Below, piece by piece: positions 4,425 to 7,012 of a stretch of 7,012 bases of DNA; positions within the stretch are counted from its first letter, which is position 1; every line of letters starts with the position of its first letter. This DNA comes from Flavobacteriaceae bacterium (lineage in GTDB: Bacteria; Bacteroidota; Bacteroidia; Flavobacteriales; Flavobacteriaceae), in contig PACY01000019.1 in the NCBI GenBank assembly GCA_002700405.1, positions 1-7,012 on the forward strand, written 5' to 3'. Below the pieces are notes generated by a model, which had not been told where the DNA came from, ran no database searches, and worked only from the letters and a program-made list of their open reading frames with translations. A program made the translations under genes and the position numbers.

Positions 4425-7012
4425 ATGTGGAAAGAAGTAGATTCTAATTTAAATTTATCAGTAAAACAAATTAAAAAATTGGTTTATGATAATTATGGTT
4501 TTATATGTAGTATAAAAAAATTAGATGGTGAAAAGGATCTAAATTATAGGTTAATATCAAAAAGTAAAAAAAAATATTATCTAAAAATTTATCCAAATAA
4601 AACAGATTTAAGCTTTGTAAGATTTCAAACTAAGTTATTAGATTATTTATCAAAAAAATTAAAGACTCCAATAAATATAAAATCTAAAAAAAATTCAAAC
4701 TTTTGTCATTTTACAGATGAAAATGAATTTATAAGATATTTTAGAATTAATTCATGGATTGATGGGAGGGCATGGTCAAAAGTAAACCCAATTAATAAGG
4801 AACTTAGAATTAAGCTTGGTAAAGAAGCTGCCTTAATTACAAAAAAATTAAAAAATTTTAGAAATAATTACATTAATTCAAAAATGCAATGGGATATATC
4901 AAATTCATTATGGACAGTTGAATATCTAAATTATATAAAAGACAATACTGAAAGAAAAATAATAAAGAGTTTTCAAATTGAATTCAAAAAAAGATTAGAA
5001 AAATTTAAAAAATTAAGAAAATCATTTATTCATAATGATGTTAATGATAATAATGTAATTGTAAGTAATAACATATATAAGCCTGAAATTAATGGCATTA
5101 TAGACTTTGGTGATAGTATCAAAACTCAGACAATAAATGATGTAGCTGTAACATGCGTATATGCTATGATGAATTGTGAAAATCCTCTTGAAGCTGGAAT
5201 TAATGTTGTTAAAGGATATCATTCAATATATAAATTAAATGAAGATGAAATTAAATTCCTTTACATAGCTATAGCTATGAGGCTTGTAATTTCAATAACA
5301 AAATCATCAATTAATAGAATTCACAATAAAGAAAACAAATACCTTTTAGTAAGTGAAAATGAAGCTGTAAAATTGATTAAAAAATGGAATCGAATCAATC
5401 AAGAAACAGCCCTCTATTCCTTTAGATATGCATGTGGCTATACAGCTCATCCTAATGAAAATAAATTTAATAAATGGGCAAAAAAAGCATCCTTCAAAGT
5501 AGATAATTTATTTCCTACTATTAAAAAAGATAAATTCTATAAAATTGATCTTAGTGCTTCAAGTACTTGGCTTGAGAATAATTTTATCGATGAAAATATT
5601 GACTGTTTTGAAAATAAAATAAATTGGATAAAAAAATTAGAATCTGATTCAATTATTGCAGGAGGGTATCTTGAACCAAGAGTATTATATAACTCTAGGA
5701 ACTACTCTAGAATGGGGAATAATGGTATAGAAAATAGAACAATCCATCTTGGAATTGATTTTTGGTTAAATAAAAAAACTCCTATTCATGCTTTTAGTAA
5801 TGGAGTAGTTGTTGTAAAAACAAATAATAATTCTGAAAAGGGCTATGGAGGTCTAATTATTTTAGAACATAAAATAAAAGATTTTAAATTTTATAGCTTA
5901 TATGGGCATCTATGTAATGTAAAAAAATTAAATATTAATGTGGGTGATAAAGTTAAAAAAGGCTCAAAAATAGGTGAGCTAGGAGATAGTAATGAAAATG
6001 GCAACTGGGCGCCTCATCTTCACTTTCAATTAATGCTAAGTCTCCTTGATTTTAAAAATGATTTTCCTGGAGTCTGTTTTTTTTCTGAAAAAAATATTTG
6101 GAGTAGTATTTGTCCTGATCCAAATAAAATTATTAAAGCCAAAAATCTTATTTCAACTAATGAATTTTCTAATGAAGTAATAATTAATAATAGAAAAAAA
6201 TATCTAGCAAAAAATTTAAGTCTAAGCTATAATAGCCCAATAAATATTGTTAGAGGAATGGGTCAATATTTAATTAATGCTAACGGAAGAAAATACCTTG
6301 ATACAGTTAATAATATAGCCCATGTAGGTCATGAAAATAATAATGTAGTTCGTGCTGGTCAAAAACAAATGGCTGTCCTAAATACAAACACTAGGTATCT
6401 TCACAATAATATTATTAAACTTAGCGAAGAAATACTAAAAACTTTTCCTAAAAAACTATGTAAAGTATATTTTGTTAATTCAGGAAGTGAGGCAAATGAA
6501 TTAGCAATTAGGTTAATGAAAAATTATACTTCTAAAAAAGATATCATTGTCTCTGAAGGTGGATATCATGGAAATACAAATAGTACAGTTGAGATTAGTA
6601 ATTATAAGTATGTTGGGAAAGGCGGTATGGGTGAATCAAAACATGTGCATTCTATTCCAATACCAGATAGCTTTAGAGGAAAACACAGAGGGTCAAAATC
6701 TGCAATTAAATATGTAAAAGAAGTAGAAAAAAAGATAGCCCAAGTGAATTCCAAAGGAAGTTCTATTGCAGGAATGATTATAGAGCCCATTATTAGTTGC
6801 GGTGGCCAAATTGAACTGCCAGAAAATTTTTTAAAAAAAACATATCAAATTATCAAAAAGAATAAGGGCTTATTAATATGTGATGAAATACAGACAGGAT
6901 TTGGAAGAATTGGAGAGAAATTTTGGGGTTTTGAATTACATGATATTATTCCTGATATAGTTACTTTGGGTAAACCAATGGGTAATGGACATCCTATTGG
7001 AGCAGTTGTTTG
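4425..7012 (+). CDS. Three-domain fusion: hydroxylysine-kinase-like APH kinase / M23 zinc peptidase / class III PLP phospho-lyase or aminotransferase; runs off right edge
   Basis: The frame is open for 862 codons from the ATG at 4425 (in-frame TAA at 4392-4394). Residues about 1-340 are an APH-fold kinase: K54 in YLKIY, the catalytic loop HNDVNDNN (203-210) and the metal-binding DFGD (227-230). Residues about 410-570 are an LytM/M23 domain introduced by YLEPR (415-419), with HLGID (H441, D445), YGHL (H495) and HLH (H531, H533) all kept. From about 590 it is a class III PLP enzyme: SGSEAN (686-691), GYHGN (713-717), DEIQTGFGR (820-828) and the Schiff-base K850 in GKPMGNGHP, wording typical of ethanolamine-phosphate and phosphohydroxylysine phospho-lyases. 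The likely chemistry is phosphorylation of an amino alcohol, then elimination of phosphate and ammonia to an aldehyde. The substrate is unknown. The N-terminus MWKEVDSNLN has no signal peptide, so the protein should be cytosolic. From family length I expect roughly 140 more residues beyond the edge. Confidence 0.9.
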   Translation, partial: MWKEVDSNLNLSVKQIKKLVYDNYGFICSIKKLDGEKDLNYRLISKSKKKYYLKIYPNKTDLSFVRFQTKLLDYLSKKLKTPINIKSKKNSNFCHFTDENEFIRYFRINSWIDGRAWSKVNPINKELRIKLGKEAALITKKLKNFRNNYINSKMQWDISNSLWTVEYLNYIKDNTERKIIKSFQIEFKKRLEKFKKLRKSFIHNDVNDNNVIVSNNIYKPEINGIIDFGDSIKTQTINDVAVTCVYAMMNCENPLEAGINVVKGYHSIYKLNEDEIKFLYIAIAMRLVISITKSSINRIHNKENKYLLVSENEAVKLIKKWNRINQETALYSFRYACGYTAHPNENKFNKWAKKASFKVDNLFPTIKKDKFYKIDLSASSTWLENNFIDENIDCFENKINWIKKLESDSIIAGGYLEPRVLYNSRNYSRMGNNGIENRTIHLGIDFWLNKKTPIHAFSNGVVVVKTNNNSEKGYGGLIILEHKIKDFKFYSLYGHLCNVKKLNINVGDKVKKGSKIGELGDSNENGNWAPHLHFQLMLSLLDFKNDFPGVCFFSEKNIWSSICPDPNKIIKAKNLISTNEFSNEVIINNRKKYLAKNLSLSYNSPINIVRGMGQYLINANGRKYLDTVNNIAHVGHENNNVVRAGQKQMAVLNTNTRYLHNNIIKLSEEILKTFPKKLCKVYFVNSGSEANELAIRLMKNYTSKKDIIVSEGGYHGNTNSTVEISNYKYVGKGGMGESKHVHSIPIPDSFRGKHRGSKSAIKYVKEVEKKIAQVNSKGSSIAGMIIEPIISCGGQIELPENFLKKTYQIIKKNKGLLICDEIQTGFGRIGEKFWGFELHDIIPDIVTLGKPMGNGHPIGAVV

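Noticed and set aside
5022..5222. Minus-strand 66-codon open frame
   Set aside because: It is antisense to the kinase domain of the fusion gene, covering its HNDVNDNN and DFGD motifs; low-complexity Ile/Asn/Tyr composition and no start signal.
6602..6790. Minus-strand 62-codon open frame
   Set aside because: It is antisense to the PLP-enzyme domain of the fusion gene and has no recognisable motif.
4425..7012. The long plus-strand region as three separate genes or a broken gene
   Set aside because: No stop codon occurs anywhere in the frame, and the motifs of the three domains are collinear in that one frame, so it is a single intact fusion up to the window edge.
1..7012. CRISPR array, insertion sequence, phage or toxin-antitoxin genes
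   Set aside because: No spaced direct repeats, terminal inverted repeats, transposase or small paired-gene signature was seen on reading either strand.

Overview
The window is very AT-rich DNA and looks like a chromosomal segment of a marine or otherwise AT-rich member of the Flavobacteriia (Bacteroidota). Three things point there. The genes form a mevalonate-pathway cluster beside a UbiA-type prenyltransferase and a PRPP synthetase of the Bacteroidota type (FACTNS...SDGEFQP...ESIRG). There is almost no Shine-Dalgarno sequence ahead of the starts. Short TAnnTTTG-like -7 elements occur where promoters are expected. No mobile element, CRISPR array or phage gene is visible.

Layout. Positions 1-198 (minus) hold the N-terminal 66 codons of prs, which runs off the left edge. 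A 121-bp divergent intergenic region separates it from a plus-strand tRNA-Leu(CAA) at 320-402. From 440 to 4337 everything is on the minus strand and reads leftward as tRNA-Leu(UAG) - tesB-type acyl-CoA thioesterase - diphosphomevalonate decarboxylase - mevalonate-kinase-like GHMP kinase - UbiA prenyltransferase. The gaps are only 15-28 bp, so this is probably one transcription unit, ending at a weak hairpin plus T-run (411-435) that faces the plus-strand tRNA-Leu. From 4425 to the right edge, on the plus strand, one very long reading frame stays open for 862 codons. It encodes a three-part fusion: an APH-fold kinase related to hydroxylysine kinase, an M23/LytM-type zinc peptidase domain, and a class III PLP enzyme of the ethanolamine-phosphate / phosphohydroxylysine phospho-lyase type. 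The last of these is cut by the window edge.

How the genes work together. The minus-strand cluster supplies two ATP-using steps of the mevalonate route to isopentenyl diphosphate and an enzyme that attaches the resulting prenyl chains to an acceptor. Phosphomevalonate kinase, HMG-CoA synthase and HMG-CoA reductase are not in the window. The thioesterase is a neighbour without an obvious pathway role. The plus-strand fusion is a separate unit. Its kinase and lyase ends fit a two-step breakdown of an amino alcohol (phosphorylate, then eliminate phosphate and ammonia). The peptidase-like domain between them, with all its metal ligands kept and no secretion signal ahead of it, is the most unexplained item here. 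I recall this kinase-M23-aminotransferase architecture from other bacteria, so the architecture itself is probably not new, but its function is not settled as far as I know.
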